64,000 nt of DNA from CAVWNR01 sp963756525 (GTDB taxonomy: Bacteria > Actinomycetota > Actinomycetes > Mycobacteriales > Jatrophihabitantaceae), in the NCBI GenBank assembly GCA_963756525.1, contig CAVWNR010000009.1, positions 310,001-374,000 of the forward strand. The letters are read 5' to 3'. Shown here one piece after another: positions 8,652 through 17,512 of the stretch. Positions within the stretch are counted from its first letter, which is position 1; the number at the start of each line of letters is the position of its first letter. Position numbers and translations under genes: made by a program. A model generated the notes under the pieces. The model ran no database searches. It worked only from the letters and a program-made list of their open reading frames with translations, and was not told where the DNA came from.

Positions 8652-9010
8652 CCGCTTATTGCGGCCCCGCGTCACTGGTAAGCAGCTGGTCAGGCGAACT
8701 TCGGGTGGCGCGACCTGCCGCCGCCGAAGACGAGCGTGGTGCCGGCGCGGCCACCATGGTGATGCTGCCTTGCTCGTTGCCGTCGTAGGGCTCCACAGCG
8801 ACGCCCTTGCCGGCCGCCTGCGCCACCACGTGCACGACCGTGCCGGCATCGTCGCTCTGCTCGATGCGGTAGTAGTTCAGTTAGACGCTGCCCCGTCGGC
8901 GGCCAAGCCGTCGGGTGCGTCCCGGATGCCACCGCCGACCTCGACGATCGTGGCCGCGTGTGCGCCGGAGGTTATCGAAAACACCGCCCCCGGAGGTTTG
9001 GACGGTCAAT
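8652..9010 (-). pseudogene. Unassigned gene debris with epimerase-like fragment
   Basis: There is no intact gene. On the minus strand around 8995-8885 one frame reads GAVFSITSGAHAATIVEVGGGI, resembling the N-terminus of aldose epimerases (an Ala-Thr-Val then EVGGG). From about 8884 to 8650 another frame reads NYYRIEQSDDAGTVVHVVAQ and KGVAVEPYDGNEQGSITMV and ends in TAA. This second piece is protein-like, but I do not recognise it. It probably represents parts of one or two decayed genes between the SDR and the epimerase. Confidence 0.35.
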
Positions 9011-9016
9011 GCGGCC

Positions 9017-10057
9017 TCACCGTCGTCGTCGGAAGAGGGGCCGGCCGGGACGCGATGACGATCCTCGGAGCACGGTGGCGAGCCCGCCGGCGGCGGCGAG
9101 CAGACCGCCGAGGAGGGCGCGGCGGTGCATCGAGGCCCATAGTTGGACGTCGCGGGCGTGCGCCTGGTCGTCGAACGCTCCGTGCGCGCCACGGTCGGTG
9201 TCGGCGTCCTGCGGGTCGAAGACGTTCGATCCCCATCGGGGAAGGTGTTGGCCGGTCTGCTGGGACTTGACGCCCGTCCGGCCGAGGTAGATGTCGAGCA
9301 GCTTGGGGGCGAGGCGCTGCCCGAGGATGGTGTAGGCGGTGGAGATGCCCACCCACATGTTGCGGCGGGGATGTTCGGCGAGGAACACGATCGCCTTCGC
9401 GGGCAGTTCCGGTTGGAAGATCGGCGGCACCGGCATCGGGTGCCCGTCCATCTTGTTGAGGTTCCAATTGAACTGCGGAGTGTTCAGGCCGGGCAACTGC
9501 ACCAGGCACAGCTTGATCTTGCTCCGCTGGCTGTCCAGCTCGGTGATCACCGATCCGGTGTAGCCGATGACCGCGTGTTTGGCTCCGCAGTAGGCCGACT
9601 GCAGTGGGATGGACCGGTAGGCCAGCGCCGAACCTACGTTGATGATCACACCGCGGTCGCGGGGGCGCATGTGCGCCAGCGCCGCCTGCGTGCCGTGCAC
9701 CTGGCCGAAGTAGGTGACCTCGGTCATCCGCCGGAACTCCTCCATCGAGGTGTCCCAGGAGAACGCCAGCGCGCCGGCGAAGGCCACGTTAACCCAGACG
9801 TCGATCTCGCCGAGTTCGGCCTCGATCTGCTCGGCGGCCCGTTGTACGGCGGCGTAGTCGGCGACGTCGGTCGGGATGCCCAGCCCGCGGCCGCCGGCGG
9901 CTTTCACGTCGCTGACCGCGCCGTCGACGCCGGCCTGCCCGCGGGCCAGCACGGCCACGTCGTAGCCGGCGGCGGCGAACTGCTGCACGGTGGCCCGCCC
10001 CACCCCGCCGGAGCCGCCCGTGACCACGGCAACCTTGCGTCCTGATGTTGATGTCAT
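9017..10057 (-). CDS. Short-chain dehydrogenase/reductase with C-terminal extension
   Basis: 346 residues. Classical SDR features: cofactor loop TGGSGGVG near residue 11, NVA motif (WVNVAFAGA), catalytic Ser in NVGSALAYRS, and YCGAK giving Tyr-x3-Lys. After the SDR core (about 250 residues) a family-typical tail continues (MDGHPMPVPPIFQPE, RRNMWVGISTAY) and ends with a hydrophobic, Arg-bounded stretch (RRALLGGLLAAAGGLATVL) that may attach it to the membrane. The ATG at 10057 has GGAGGTAG immediately upstream, and that RBS contains the stop of the preceding gene (10062-10060), so the two are coupled. It is the last gene of the nine-gene operon; the substrate is unknown, probably a sugar or polyol. 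Confidence 0.85.
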   Translation of the reverse strand: MTSTSGRKVAVVTGGSGGVGRATVQQFAAAGYDVAVLARGQAGVDGAVSDVKAAGGRGLGIPTDVADYAAVQRAAEQIEAELGEIDVWVNVAFAGALAFSWDTSMEEFRRMTEVTYFGQVHGTQAALAHMRPRDRGVIINVGSALAYRSIPLQSAYCGAKHAVIGYTGSVITELDSQRSKIKLCLVQLPGLNTPQFNWNLNKMDGHPMPVPPIFQPELPAKAIVFLAEHPRRNMWVGISTAYTILGQRLAPKLLDIYLGRTGVKSQQTGQHLPRWGSNVFDPQDADTDRGAHGAFDDQAHARDVQLWASMHRRALLGGLLAAAGGLATVLRGSSSRPGRPLFRRRR

Positions 10058-10059
10058 CG

Positions 10060-10566
10060 CTACCTCCAGATGATTGTCGTCGACGCGTCGCCGGGCAGAT
10101 AGCCGGGGACGAGGGCCCGAGCCAGGTGGTCCGCACATCGGTCCCGTAACCGGTCCAGCGCACCTGCTGCGTCGGGCTGCGTGTGCGGGCGCGGCGCCGC
10201 GTGGGCAGCGAGCAGTCCGCCGAGGGCGAAGGAGCTGGCGATCAGCGCGTCGGTCAGCGCGGCGCGGCGCCGGCGCCGGTCGGCAATGCCGAGGGCGAGC
10301 ATGCTGGCCGCGTGCAGGAGGTCGACCTCGACACCGAGCGCGAGCACCGGGTAGCTCGGTCTGAGGCCCGAGGCGAGGGCTTGGCCGAGTTGCCGGACAC
10401 CGAGTACCCGGGCGACCACGCGACCGCGCTGGTCAAGCGGGCAGGCGAGGAGCCGGCGCGCGATGAGTCCGGGCCGGCCCAGCTGCAGCGCACCGTAGCC
10501 GGCGCGGAGGGCTTCCAGCGCCGCCGCCGGACCGCCGATCCGTGGCGGTGGTGTGGTGGCGTTCAT
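10060..10566 (-). CDS. Small Ala-rich membrane-associated protein
   Basis: 168 residues with no recognised family. Moderately hydrophobic Ala/Leu segments (VRQLGQALASGLRPSYPVLALGVEVDLLHAASMLALG and ALTDALIASSFALGGLLAAHAA, read as two separate spans) suggest two to four membrane helices separated by Arg-rich turns (DRRRRRAALTD). The ATG at 10566 directly abuts the enolase-superfamily stop, and its own stop lies within the RBS of the SDR, so it is locked into the operon. A role in anchoring or transport for the pathway is only a guess. Confidence 0.6.
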   Translation of the reverse strand: MNATTPPPRIGGPAAALEALRAGYGALQLGRPGLIARRLLACPLDQRGRVVARVLGVRQLGQALASGLRPSYPVLALGVEVDLLHAASMLALGIADRRRRRAALTDALIASSFALGGLLAAHAAPRPHTQPDAAGALDRLRDRCADHLARALVPGYLPGDASTTIIWR

Positions 10567-11712
10567 CTAGGCCACCCGGAACGGGTCGGCGTCGGCGTGT
10601 TTGAACGCCAGCCCGAACCCGGCCCGGCCCTGGTCGGGGCGTAGCACTCCGCCGGTGGGGTCGAGCACCCCGTCGAAGAGCTTGCCTTCGATGCGGACGT
10701 GGTCGTGGAAGTACTCCAGGTGGCGCAGGTTGGGCACGGCGGCGGCGACGTGCGCGTGCAGGTTCGGCGCGCAGTGCCCGGACACTTGCAGGTTGTGCGC
10801 GGCGGCCACGGCGGCGGCACGCAACCAGTCGGTGATCCCGCCGCAGCGGGTGACGTCGATCTGCAGGCAGTCCACCGCCTGTGCCTGGACCATCCTCGTG
10901 AAGTAGACCAGGTCGTAGCCGTACTCGCCGGCGGCGGTGTCGGGGCTGGTCTGGTCACGCACCTCGCGCAGGCCGTCGAGGTCGTCGGAGGACACCGGCT
11001 CCTCGAACCAGGTCACGTCGTAGTCGGCCATCGCGTGTGCGGTCCGGATCGCCTGCTTGCGGGTGTAGCCGCCGTTGGCGTCGACGAAGAGTTCCACGTC
11101 GTCGCCGATGACCTGTCGGGCGAACGCGATCCGGCGAAGGTCCCGGGCGGTGCACGTCCCCCACGACTCGGCGATTTTGATCTTCACCCGGGGGATGTCC
11201 CACTCACCCACCCACCGCTGCAACTGCGCGCGGGCGGTGGGTTCGTCGTAGGTGGTGAATCCGCCGCTGCCATAGATCGGCACCTCGTTGTGGGCGACTC
11301 CGAGCAGCCGGCAGACCGGCAACCCCAGCAGCTTGGCTTTCAGATCCCATAGGGCGGTGTCCACGGCGCTGATCGCGCAGGAGACGAGCCCGGGCCGGCC
11401 GAGGTTGCGCACCGCGCGGACCATCGCCGCCCACGCGCCGGGCAGGTCCAGCACGGCTCGACCGATGACCGCGGTCGCCAGCGGCCCGTCAATAACGGGT
11501 TTGCAGCCGGCGCCGGCGTAGGTGTAGCCGAGCCCGGTCGCGCCGCCGCCGCTCACCTCGACCAGGACCAGGGTGGTCGAGGACCACGCGATCGTGCCGT
11601 CGGCCTCGGGTTGGTCGGTGGGGATCGTGTAGACCGACACCGTGAGCCGTTCCACGGTCGCGTCGTGACGTTGATCGGGGGACGTCGCCTGATTCGAGTC
11701 AGCGGCGCTCAC
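10567..11712 (-). CDS. Enolase-superfamily (mandelate racemase-like) dehydratase
   Basis: 381 residues. The N-terminal capping domain is followed by the barrel with VKIKIAESW (KxK), ELFVDANGGY (metal Asp), TWFEEPVSSDD (metal Glu), AAGEYGYD (third Glu) and SGHCAPNLHAHVAAA (catalytic His position). This is the metal-binding and acid-base set of the mandelate-racemase subgroup, which abstracts a proton alpha to a carboxylate; most members dehydrate sugar acids. The GTG at 11712 overlaps the stop of the glucoamylase gene (GTGA). Together with the GMC dehydrogenase upstream it suggests oxidation of a sugar to an acid and then dehydration. The exact acid is not deducible. Confidence 0.85.
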   Translation of the reverse strand: MSAADSNQATSPDQRHDATVERLTVSVYTIPTDQPEADGTIAWSSTTLVLVEVSGGGATGLGYTYAGAGCKPVIDGPLATAVIGRAVLDLPGAWAAMVRAVRNLGRPGLVSCAISAVDTALWDLKAKLLGLPVCRLLGVAHNEVPIYGSGGFTTYDEPTARAQLQRWVGEWDIPRVKIKIAESWGTCTARDLRRIAFARQVIGDDVELFVDANGGYTRKQAIRTAHAMADYDVTWFEEPVSSDDLDGLREVRDQTSPDTAAGEYGYDLVYFTRMVQAQAVDCLQIDVTRCGGITDWLRAAAVAAAHNLQVSGHCAPNLHAHVAAAVPNLRHLEYFHDHVRIEGKLFDGVLDPTGGVLRPDQGRAGFGLAFKHADADPFRVA

Positions 11713-13490
11713 GGTGTTTCGTCCCAGGGTGCGGCGAGGCGGGCGGCTGCCTCGAACATCAACGCGTGCACGAAGGCCTGCGGCAGGTTGCCGCGCAACT
11801 GGCGTTGGGCGATGTCGTACTCCTCGGAGTAGAGGCCGGGCGGGCCGCAGGCGGCCCGGTTGCGTTCGAACCAGCGGGTGGCCGCCACCTCCTCGCCCTG
11901 CTGGTGCAGCGCGAGGGCCATGGTGAACCCGCACAGCAGGAACGCGCCTTCGGCGTCGCCGAGCGGGCCGGGCTGTTGCCGGAACCGGTATAGGTAGCTG
12001 TCTTCGGCCAGTTCCTCGTCGAGGGCGTGCAGGGTGGCCAGGGTCCGCGGGTCACCGGCGGGAAGGGCGCCGCGGATGGGGGGGAGCAGCAGGGCGGCGT
12101 CGAGCCGGTCGTCGTCGGGGGCGCGCTGCCATCGTCCGGTGGGGTGGGTGGACGTGGCGGCCGTCTCGGCGAGGATTTTCTCGGCCAGGGCCAGCCAGTC
12201 CCCGGTCTTGGGCGGGGGCGCGCCGGCGGCGCTGATGGCGCGCAGGCCGGCGACGCAGATCAGCCGGCTCTCGGTCCAGTTGTGCGGGTCGAGTTCCCAG
12301 ATGCCGGCCTCGGCGTCGGTCCAGCGGGCGGCGATCGCGGCGGCCGCAGCTTCGGCGGCGCGCCAGCCGTCGGCGTCGAGGTGGTCGTGGCGCTCGGCGG
12401 CGGCCAGCAGCAGCAGGGCCTCGCCGAGGGCGTCGAGTTGGAACTGGGCGTTGACGTGGTTGCCGGCGATGTCGTGCCCGCCGGGGTAGCCGGGCAGCTT
12501 GAGGGAGCGTTGGTCGGGGACCGGGCCGCCGGTGGTGGTATAGGCGGGTTTGAGTTGGGGTCCGTCGGCCAGCAGCCGTTCGGCGACGAAGCGGACGGCG
12601 TCGTCGAGCAGCGGGTGCGGCCCGGCTGCGGCGATCGCCTGCCCGGTGAAGCACTGGTCGCGGATCCACACGTAGCGGTAGTCGTAGTTGCGGCCCTGCT
12701 CGGCGCGTTCGGGCAGGCTCGTAGTGGCGGCGGCGACCATTCCGCCGCCGGAGCTGGTCAGCCCGCGCAGCACGGCGTAGGCGTGCCGGGCGTCCGGGCG
12801 GGCGACGGTGTTGCCCAGATCGGGGACGCTGGTGTGCCAGGTGTGTTCGGTGGCCTCCCACGCCTGGTCCGGTGCGGGCGGCTGTGCGGGTAGCACGTCC
12901 TCAGACAATTCGAGGACGAGGTCGTGGTGGCCGCCGGCGGACACGGTGAGCTCCACCGCCAGGGCGTGCGCGGCGGTGCCGTCGGCGCCCGGTTTAGCCG
13001 CGCCGCCGCCGGCCCAGCGCAGGTGCAGCGCGCCGGCCCGCCCGGTCCACATCCCACTGTCCTGCTCGAGGTGGGTGAGGCCGCGCTGGCCGAACCCGGG
13101 CCGGGGGTCGAGCAGGACCCGGACCCGCGCGTCGCCTTGGGTGGCGATGATGCGGCGCAGCACGACGGCCCGATGCGGGTCGCCAGGGAAGGCCAGCGCT
13201 TCGCGGCATTCGATGATCCCGGTCTCGGTGATCCACCGGGAGCGCCAGATCAGCGAGCCGTCCTCGTAGTAGCCGCCCCACACAAATCGGCCGACCGGGG
13301 TGACGGCGTAAATGCCGTGTCCGCCGATCAGCGAGGAGAACACCGCGTCGGAGTCCCACCGCGGCGCGCACATCCACACGAAGTCCCCGCGCGGGCCGAG
13401 CAGGATGCCGCGTTCGCCGTCGGCGAGCAGCGCGTACTCGCGCAGCACGTGCGGTGCGAACGCCCAGGTGTCGCTGTCGTGACCGGCCAC
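11709..13490 (-). CDS. Glycoside hydrolase family 15 (glucoamylase/trehalase-like)
   Basis: 593 residues, the normal length for bacterial GH15. The N-terminal beta-sandwich (RGDFVWMCAPRWDSDAVFSSL, GSLIWRSRWITETG) precedes the alpha/alpha barrel with RNYDYRYVWIRDQCFTG, AGIWELDPHNW (first catalytic Glu region) and LYSEEYD with GNLPQAFVHALMF (second Glu region). The usual AGIWE-R-x sequence is altered to WELDPH, so specificity may differ from the trehalase/isomaltase forms. There is no signal peptide, so it acts in the cytoplasm on maltodextrin- or trehalose-type sugars. The GTG at 13490 has AAAGGG upstream. It is fifth-to-last in the operon, releasing a free sugar that the neighbouring oxidoreductases could use. 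Confidence 0.88.
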   Translation of the reverse strand: MAGHDSDTWAFAPHVLREYALLADGERGILLGPRGDFVWMCAPRWDSDAVFSSLIGGHGIYAVTPVGRFVWGGYYEDGSLIWRSRWITETGIIECREALAFPGDPHRAVVLRRIIATQGDARVRVLLDPRPGFGQRGLTHLEQDSGMWTGRAGALHLRWAGGGAAKPGADGTAAHALAVELTVSAGGHHDLVLELSEDVLPAQPPAPDQAWEATEHTWHTSVPDLGNTVARPDARHAYAVLRGLTSSGGGMVAAATTSLPERAEQGRNYDYRYVWIRDQCFTGQAIAAAGPHPLLDDAVRFVAERLLADGPQLKPAYTTTGGPVPDQRSLKLPGYPGGHDIAGNHVNAQFQLDALGEALLLLAAAERHDHLDADGWRAAEAAAAAIAARWTDAEAGIWELDPHNWTESRLICVAGLRAISAAGAPPPKTGDWLALAEKILAETAATSTHPTGRWQRAPDDDRLDAALLLPPIRGALPAGDPRTLATLHALDEELAEDSYLYRFRQQPGPLGDAEGAFLLCGFTMALALHQQGEEVAATRWFERNRAACGPPGLYSEEYDIAQRQLRGNLPQAFVHALMFEAAARLAAPWDETP

Positions 13491-13544
13491 GAGGCCCCTA
13501 CCCTTTCGTCTCCGCCGGCCCGGAGGGGGCCGGTCGAATGGTGT

Positions 13545-15035
13545 TCAGATGCCGGCGGCGTTGGCGTAGTACTGCTGGTCCTCGCGCCAGCCGCCCTGGC
13601 CCATGCCGATGCCGCGGTAGTCCTCGACGAACTCGATGGCGGTGATCCACTTGACCATCTTGAAGCCGAGCTGGGTCTCGATCCGTACCCGGACAGGGGC
13701 GCCGTGGGTGATCGGCAGTGGTGCGCCGTTCATCTCCAGGGCCAGGATGGTCTGCGGGTTGGTGGCCAGATAGATCGGCACCGAGCCGTAGAAGAAGCCG
13801 TAACGGCCTTCGCCTTCGGTTAGCCCCTTGTCGTCCATCGCGTAGAACACCACGTGTTTGGCCTGCGGCGTGGGTTTGACCAGTTCGACGACGAGCGCGA
13901 GCGGCACACCGGCCCATTCGGCGATCGCCGTCCAGCCTTGGATGCAGTTGTGCTTGGTGATCTGCGACTGCTCACCGAGGTGGCGCAGCTCCTCGAGTGA
14001 CAGCGAGACCGGGTGCTCGACCAGGCCGCCCACGGCCAGACGGTAGTCACGGAACCCGCCGGCCGAGAGCCGGTCGTACTCGTCGCCGACCGGGGGATAG
14101 CCGTTGACCCGGAAGTACGCGGAGATGTGTCTGCGGGAGAACCGCTCGCGGGAGGTGAACGTGCGCGACAGCACCCGCTCGAACGGGTTGACCATAACGC
14201 CGAGCAGGCGTTGGGTGCCTCGCTTGTAACGCAGGGAGAACCAGGTAATGACGACGTGGAACACGAGGATCAAGAACAGGCCGAGCAAGCCGATCGCCAA
14301 GCCGAGGGTCTTGGAGTCGCCGTAGCTGCCGAGCACCATCGCGGCGAACTCATGCGGAACCCCGTGGATGATCACCATGAAGACGTGCACGACCACGAAG
14401 CCGGCGAAGATGCATAGCCCGATGAAGTGCAGGCTACGGGCGCCCTGCTTGCCGCCGAACAGCTTCCCGTACCAGGGAAAACGGGCCAATACGGTCGGCG
14501 ACATCGCCGCGCCGGTGGCGATCTGCAGCGGGGCGACGATGAAGATGATGAAGAAATAGGTCAGCTTCTGGGCGGCGTTGAACGGCTGCCCGGGCAGCGG
14601 AGCGGCGAGCCGAAAGTGAAAGTAGGTGCCGACCGCTCGGACCGCGTCGGGGAAGATCGACCAACTGGTGGGGATCAGGTAGTGCCAGTAACCGGTCGCG
14701 AAGACCATCGCGATATAGACGGCGCCGGTGAGGATCCAGAACTGGATGGTCATAAAGTGCCAGTGCCGGCCCAGCCCGAGGTTCTTCTTTCCCGGCAGCG
14801 CGATAACCGGGCTCCACGACTCCTCTTCGTCCAGCGACGACCACAGCTTGCGCGAATCCGCGCCGTACATCTTCTTGGAGAACCGCGCCCACTCCCGCCC
14901 GGGTGGGCAGTCGTCGTGCCAGTACAGCTTGGGAAACGAGGACAGCACCTCCAGCCCGGACCGGAACAGCAGCAGCATGAAGAAGATGTTCAGAAAGTGG
15001 GTGACGATCACCCAGTACGGAAAGAAACCCGGCAT
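13545..15035 (-). CDS. Cytochrome b / molybdopterin oxidoreductase fusion
   Basis: 496 residues. Residues 1-285 form a multi-span cytochrome b561-type domain with membrane histidines (VTHFLN, RHWHF, SLHFIG, VVHVF, VFHVV) able to bind two b hemes. Residues about 300-490 form an oxidoreductase molybdopterin-binding domain of the sulfite-oxidase/YedY superfamily with the Mo-ligating Cys364 in KHNCIQGW and a typical MNGAPLPITHGAPVRVR C-terminal motif. In most bacteria the heme membrane subunit and Mo subunit are separate genes; here they are one chain. The Mo domain has no Tat signal of its own because it follows a membrane segment, so its side of the membrane is uncertain. ATG at 15035, 15 bases after the GMC gene. 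Confidence 0.85.
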   Translation of the reverse strand: MPGFFPYWVIVTHFLNIFFMLLLFRSGLEVLSSFPKLYWHDDCPPGREWARFSKKMYGADSRKLWSSLDEEESWSPVIALPGKKNLGLGRHWHFMTIQFWILTGAVYIAMVFATGYWHYLIPTSWSIFPDAVRAVGTYFHFRLAAPLPGQPFNAAQKLTYFFIIFIVAPLQIATGAAMSPTVLARFPWYGKLFGGKQGARSLHFIGLCIFAGFVVVHVFMVIIHGVPHEFAAMVLGSYGDSKTLGLAIGLLGLFLILVFHVVITWFSLRYKRGTQRLLGVMVNPFERVLSRTFTSRERFSRRHISAYFRVNGYPPVGDEYDRLSAGGFRDYRLAVGGLVEHPVSLSLEELRHLGEQSQITKHNCIQGWTAIAEWAGVPLALVVELVKPTPQAKHVVFYAMDDKGLTEGEGRYGFFYGSVPIYLATNPQTILALEMNGAPLPITHGAPVRVRIETQLGFKMVKWITAIEFVEDYRGIGMGQGGWREDQQYYANAAGI

Positions 15036-15050
15036 CGCCCGACCCCGTCC

Positions 15051-16766
15051 TTAGACGACGACCGGTCGGCGCGCAGGAGTGCCGGCGCCGGTGGCTGGAT
15101 CGTCGGCCATGGCCGTCCCGCTGGCCATCCGCTCGGCGAGCCGCGACGCCAACGCCATGATCGTCAATGCCGGGTTGGCCGAGCCCTGGGTGGGGCAGAC
15201 CGACCCGTCGCACAGGAACACGTTCGGCACGCCCCAGATCCGCTGGTTCGCGTCGATCACGCTGTGTTCGGGCGAGAAACCCATTCGGGCGCCGCCGACC
15301 AGGTGGGCGTAGCGGTGCACGGTGAGCACGTCCTGCGCGCCGGCGGCCTTGAGGATGTCGGTGATCACTTTCGTGGAATAGTCCATGTTCTTCTGGTCGT
15401 TGTCGCCGACGTTGAAGTCGAAGCGCGCCACCGGCAGCCCGTAGGGGTCGGTTTCGTCGGCGAGGGTGACCCGGTTGTCGGGGTGTGGCAGCAGCTCGTT
15501 GAGGACGCCGATGGTGGCCCAGTGGTTGTAGTCGCGCATGTACTCGCGCAGCGCCCGGCCCCAGTGCCCGTCGGCGAGGACGTGCTCGGACCAGGTGATC
15601 GGCAGCGGCCCGACGGTCTGGATGGAGAAGCCGCGGGCGAACCCGCGGGTCTCGTCGGTCTCGTAGAACTGCTCGGAGGAGATCTCCGGCGGCGGGGCCT
15701 TGTACTGGCGCAGCTCGACGGGGAACCGGCCGGCGGTCTGCGCGGCGCCCTGCACCATCACGTACCGGCCGACCTGGTCCTCGTTGTTGCCCAGCCCGTG
15801 CCGGAAGCGCGTCGAGGTGGACTGCAGCAGCAGCCGCGGGGTTTCGATCGAGTAGCCGGCGACCGCGGTGAATTTGGCTCGCTGCAGCCGCTCGGTCGTC
15901 TCGCCCTCGCGCAGGTAGGTCACCCCGATCGCGCGACCGCCGGCGTCGTCGAGCTCGACGCGGGCGGCCATGCAGTTGGCCCGGATCTCCACCCCGTGCG
16001 CCAGCGCGTCAGGCAGGTGGGTGACGTACGGGCTGGCCTTGGCGTTGACCTTGCAGCCCTGCAGGCAGTAGCCGCGGTAGATGCAGTGCGGCCGGTTGCC
16101 GAACGTGCCGTTGACGATCCCGACCGGGCCGACCCGCATCGCGATGCCCAGCTTGCGGGCGCCTCGCCACAGGGTCGCCCCCATTTCCGAGACCGGGTGC
16201 GGGGAGAACGGGTAGCGGTGCGGGTGGCCCCACGGCCAGTCCTGCCCGGCGACCGGCAGTTCGCGCTCGACGCGCTCGTAGTGCGGACGCAGGTCCTCGT
16301 AGTCGATCGGCCAGTCCGCGCCCACCCCGTCGAGGCTGTGGGTGTGAAAGTCGCTGGGGTGGAAGCGGGGGCAGTAGCCGGCGTAGTGCACCATCGACCC
16401 GCCGACCCCGCGGCCGGAGTTGTTGCTGCCCATCGCGATCGGGTCCGACCCGCCGATGATGCGTTTCTGCGTCCAGTACAGGTGGTGCGAGCCGGCCTCG
16501 TCGGAGACCCAGTCCTCGTCGGGGTGCCAGAACGGTCCGGCCTCGATGATCACGATCCGCCAGCCGTGCCGGGCCAGCCGTTGGGCCAACACCGACCCGC
16601 CGGCGCCGGCGCCCACGATGACCAGGTCGACCTCGTCCGAGTCAGGGTAGCGGCGCATGGTGTCCTCGCCGGGTAGTTCCCGGGAGTGCACGTCGATCAG
16701 GTAGCGCGAGTCGTTGTCGGTGGGTCCGACCGCGCCCTTGAGCAGTCCGCGCAGCCGCTCGCCCAT
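15051..16766 (-). CDS. GMC-family oxidoreductase (flavoprotein dehydrogenase, large subunit)
   Basis: 571 residues. The FAD-binding motif VDLVIVGAGAGGSVLA (residues about 46-61) is followed by IIEAG, the GMC signature region GSNNSGRGVGGSMVHYAG, the Cys-containing loop YRGYCLQGCKVNAKASP typical of gluconate/sorbitol dehydrogenase-type members, and the C-terminal VCPTQGSANPALTIMALA block. It should oxidise a sugar, polyol or sugar acid and hand electrons to the membrane chain through its small subunit. The ATG at 16766 shares one base with the stop of the Gad3-like gene. The frame is open further upstream, but that part only shadows the small subunit. Confidence 0.9.
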   Translation of the reverse strand: MGERLRGLLKGAVGPTDNDSRYLIDVHSRELPGEDTMRRYPDSDEVDLVIVGAGAGGSVLAQRLARHGWRIVIIEAGPFWHPDEDWVSDEAGSHHLYWTQKRIIGGSDPIAMGSNNSGRGVGGSMVHYAGYCPRFHPSDFHTHSLDGVGADWPIDYEDLRPHYERVERELPVAGQDWPWGHPHRYPFSPHPVSEMGATLWRGARKLGIAMRVGPVGIVNGTFGNRPHCIYRGYCLQGCKVNAKASPYVTHLPDALAHGVEIRANCMAARVELDDAGGRAIGVTYLREGETTERLQRAKFTAVAGYSIETPRLLLQSTSTRFRHGLGNNEDQVGRYVMVQGAAQTAGRFPVELRQYKAPPPEISSEQFYETDETRGFARGFSIQTVGPLPITWSEHVLADGHWGRALREYMRDYNHWATIGVLNELLPHPDNRVTLADETDPYGLPVARFDFNVGDNDQKNMDYSTKVITDILKAAGAQDVLTVHRYAHLVGGARMGFSPEHSVIDANQRIWGVPNVFLCDGSVCPTQGSANPALTIMALASRLAERMASGTAMADDPATGAGTPARRPVVV

Positions 16767-17500
16767 CACAGGCCCCCGTCCTGCACGGCGCGGGCCGGGT
16801 CCTCCTGGGTGGCGCCGGGGGTCTCGAACGGCTCCAGGGTGCTGACCGGGCCCAGGCGCATGAACCCGCGCGGGTAGGCCGGTCCGCCGAACCCGATCTC
16901 GTTCCACGCCCACGGGTGGGAGTAGAAGCCGGTCAGCACCGCGCCCATGCACACCGACCAGGCCCGGGTGACGTTGAGCCGGTCCCACGTCCCGCCGGAC
17001 AACTGGCCGTGCGAGAACGCGTCGACGATCGCCTCGCGGGTGGCCGGTTCGGCGGCCGCGAAGCTGTCCTTGCCGTACCGGGTGCGGGCGATCTCGTCCA
17101 GACCGGTCAGCATCAACCGCCAGGTGTCGCGGTCGTCGGGCATGTCGGCGTACTGGTAGCCGTCCAGCCGGCCGGCGGCCAGCTTGTCGTCGACGAACTC
17201 GGCCACCGGCACCCGCGGCTCGCCGTCTTGAGCCAGCACGGTGTCGCAGAACGCGCGCAGCGTCGGCTCCTCCTCGCCGGTGAAGAACCGCAGCGGGCCG
17301 GGCGGGTCGAGCCGGGCCAGCACCACCTTCTTGGTGGCCTCGTCCCAGCTGTCCACGACGGCCAGCACGTCGTAGTCGGGGTAGCGGCCGATCATCTGCG
17401 GGGTGGTGCCGCGGCGCTGGCGCGGTAGCCAGGACGGGTGCGGCGGCTCGCCGTCCGGGCGCAGGTTGGGCAGGTGATCGGGTCGGGAGAAGTCCGGCAT
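16766..17500 (-). CDS. Gluconate 2-dehydrogenase subunit 3-like protein
   Basis: 244 residues. It matches the gluconate_2-dh3 family in arrangement: TLRAFCDTVLAQDGEPRVPVAEFVD near residue 80, a central TGLDEIARTRYGKDSFAAA, and GAVLTGFYSHPWAWNEIGFGGPAYPRGF toward the end. This small subunit accompanies GMC dehydrogenases and helps with export and electron transfer. No Tat signal is visible at the N-terminus, which begins MPDFSRPDHLPNLRPDG, unlike many relatives. ATG at 17500; one-base overlap with the GMC gene. Confidence 0.85.
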   Translation of the reverse strand: MPDFSRPDHLPNLRPDGEPPHPSWLPRQRRGTTPQMIGRYPDYDVLAVVDSWDEATKKVVLARLDPPGPLRFFTGEEEPTLRAFCDTVLAQDGEPRVPVAEFVDDKLAAGRLDGYQYADMPDDRDTWRLMLTGLDEIARTRYGKDSFAAAEPATREAIVDAFSHGQLSGGTWDRLNVTRAWSVCMGAVLTGFYSHPWAWNEIGFGGPAYPRGFMRLGPVSTLEPFETPGATQEDPARAVQDGGL

Positions 17501-17512
17501 CCGCCCCGCCTC

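Noticed and set aside
14427..16676. A 749-codon plus-strand open frame opposite the GMC and cytochrome genes
   Set aside because: Composition is typical of an antisense frame in GC-rich DNA, and both opposing genes are clear.
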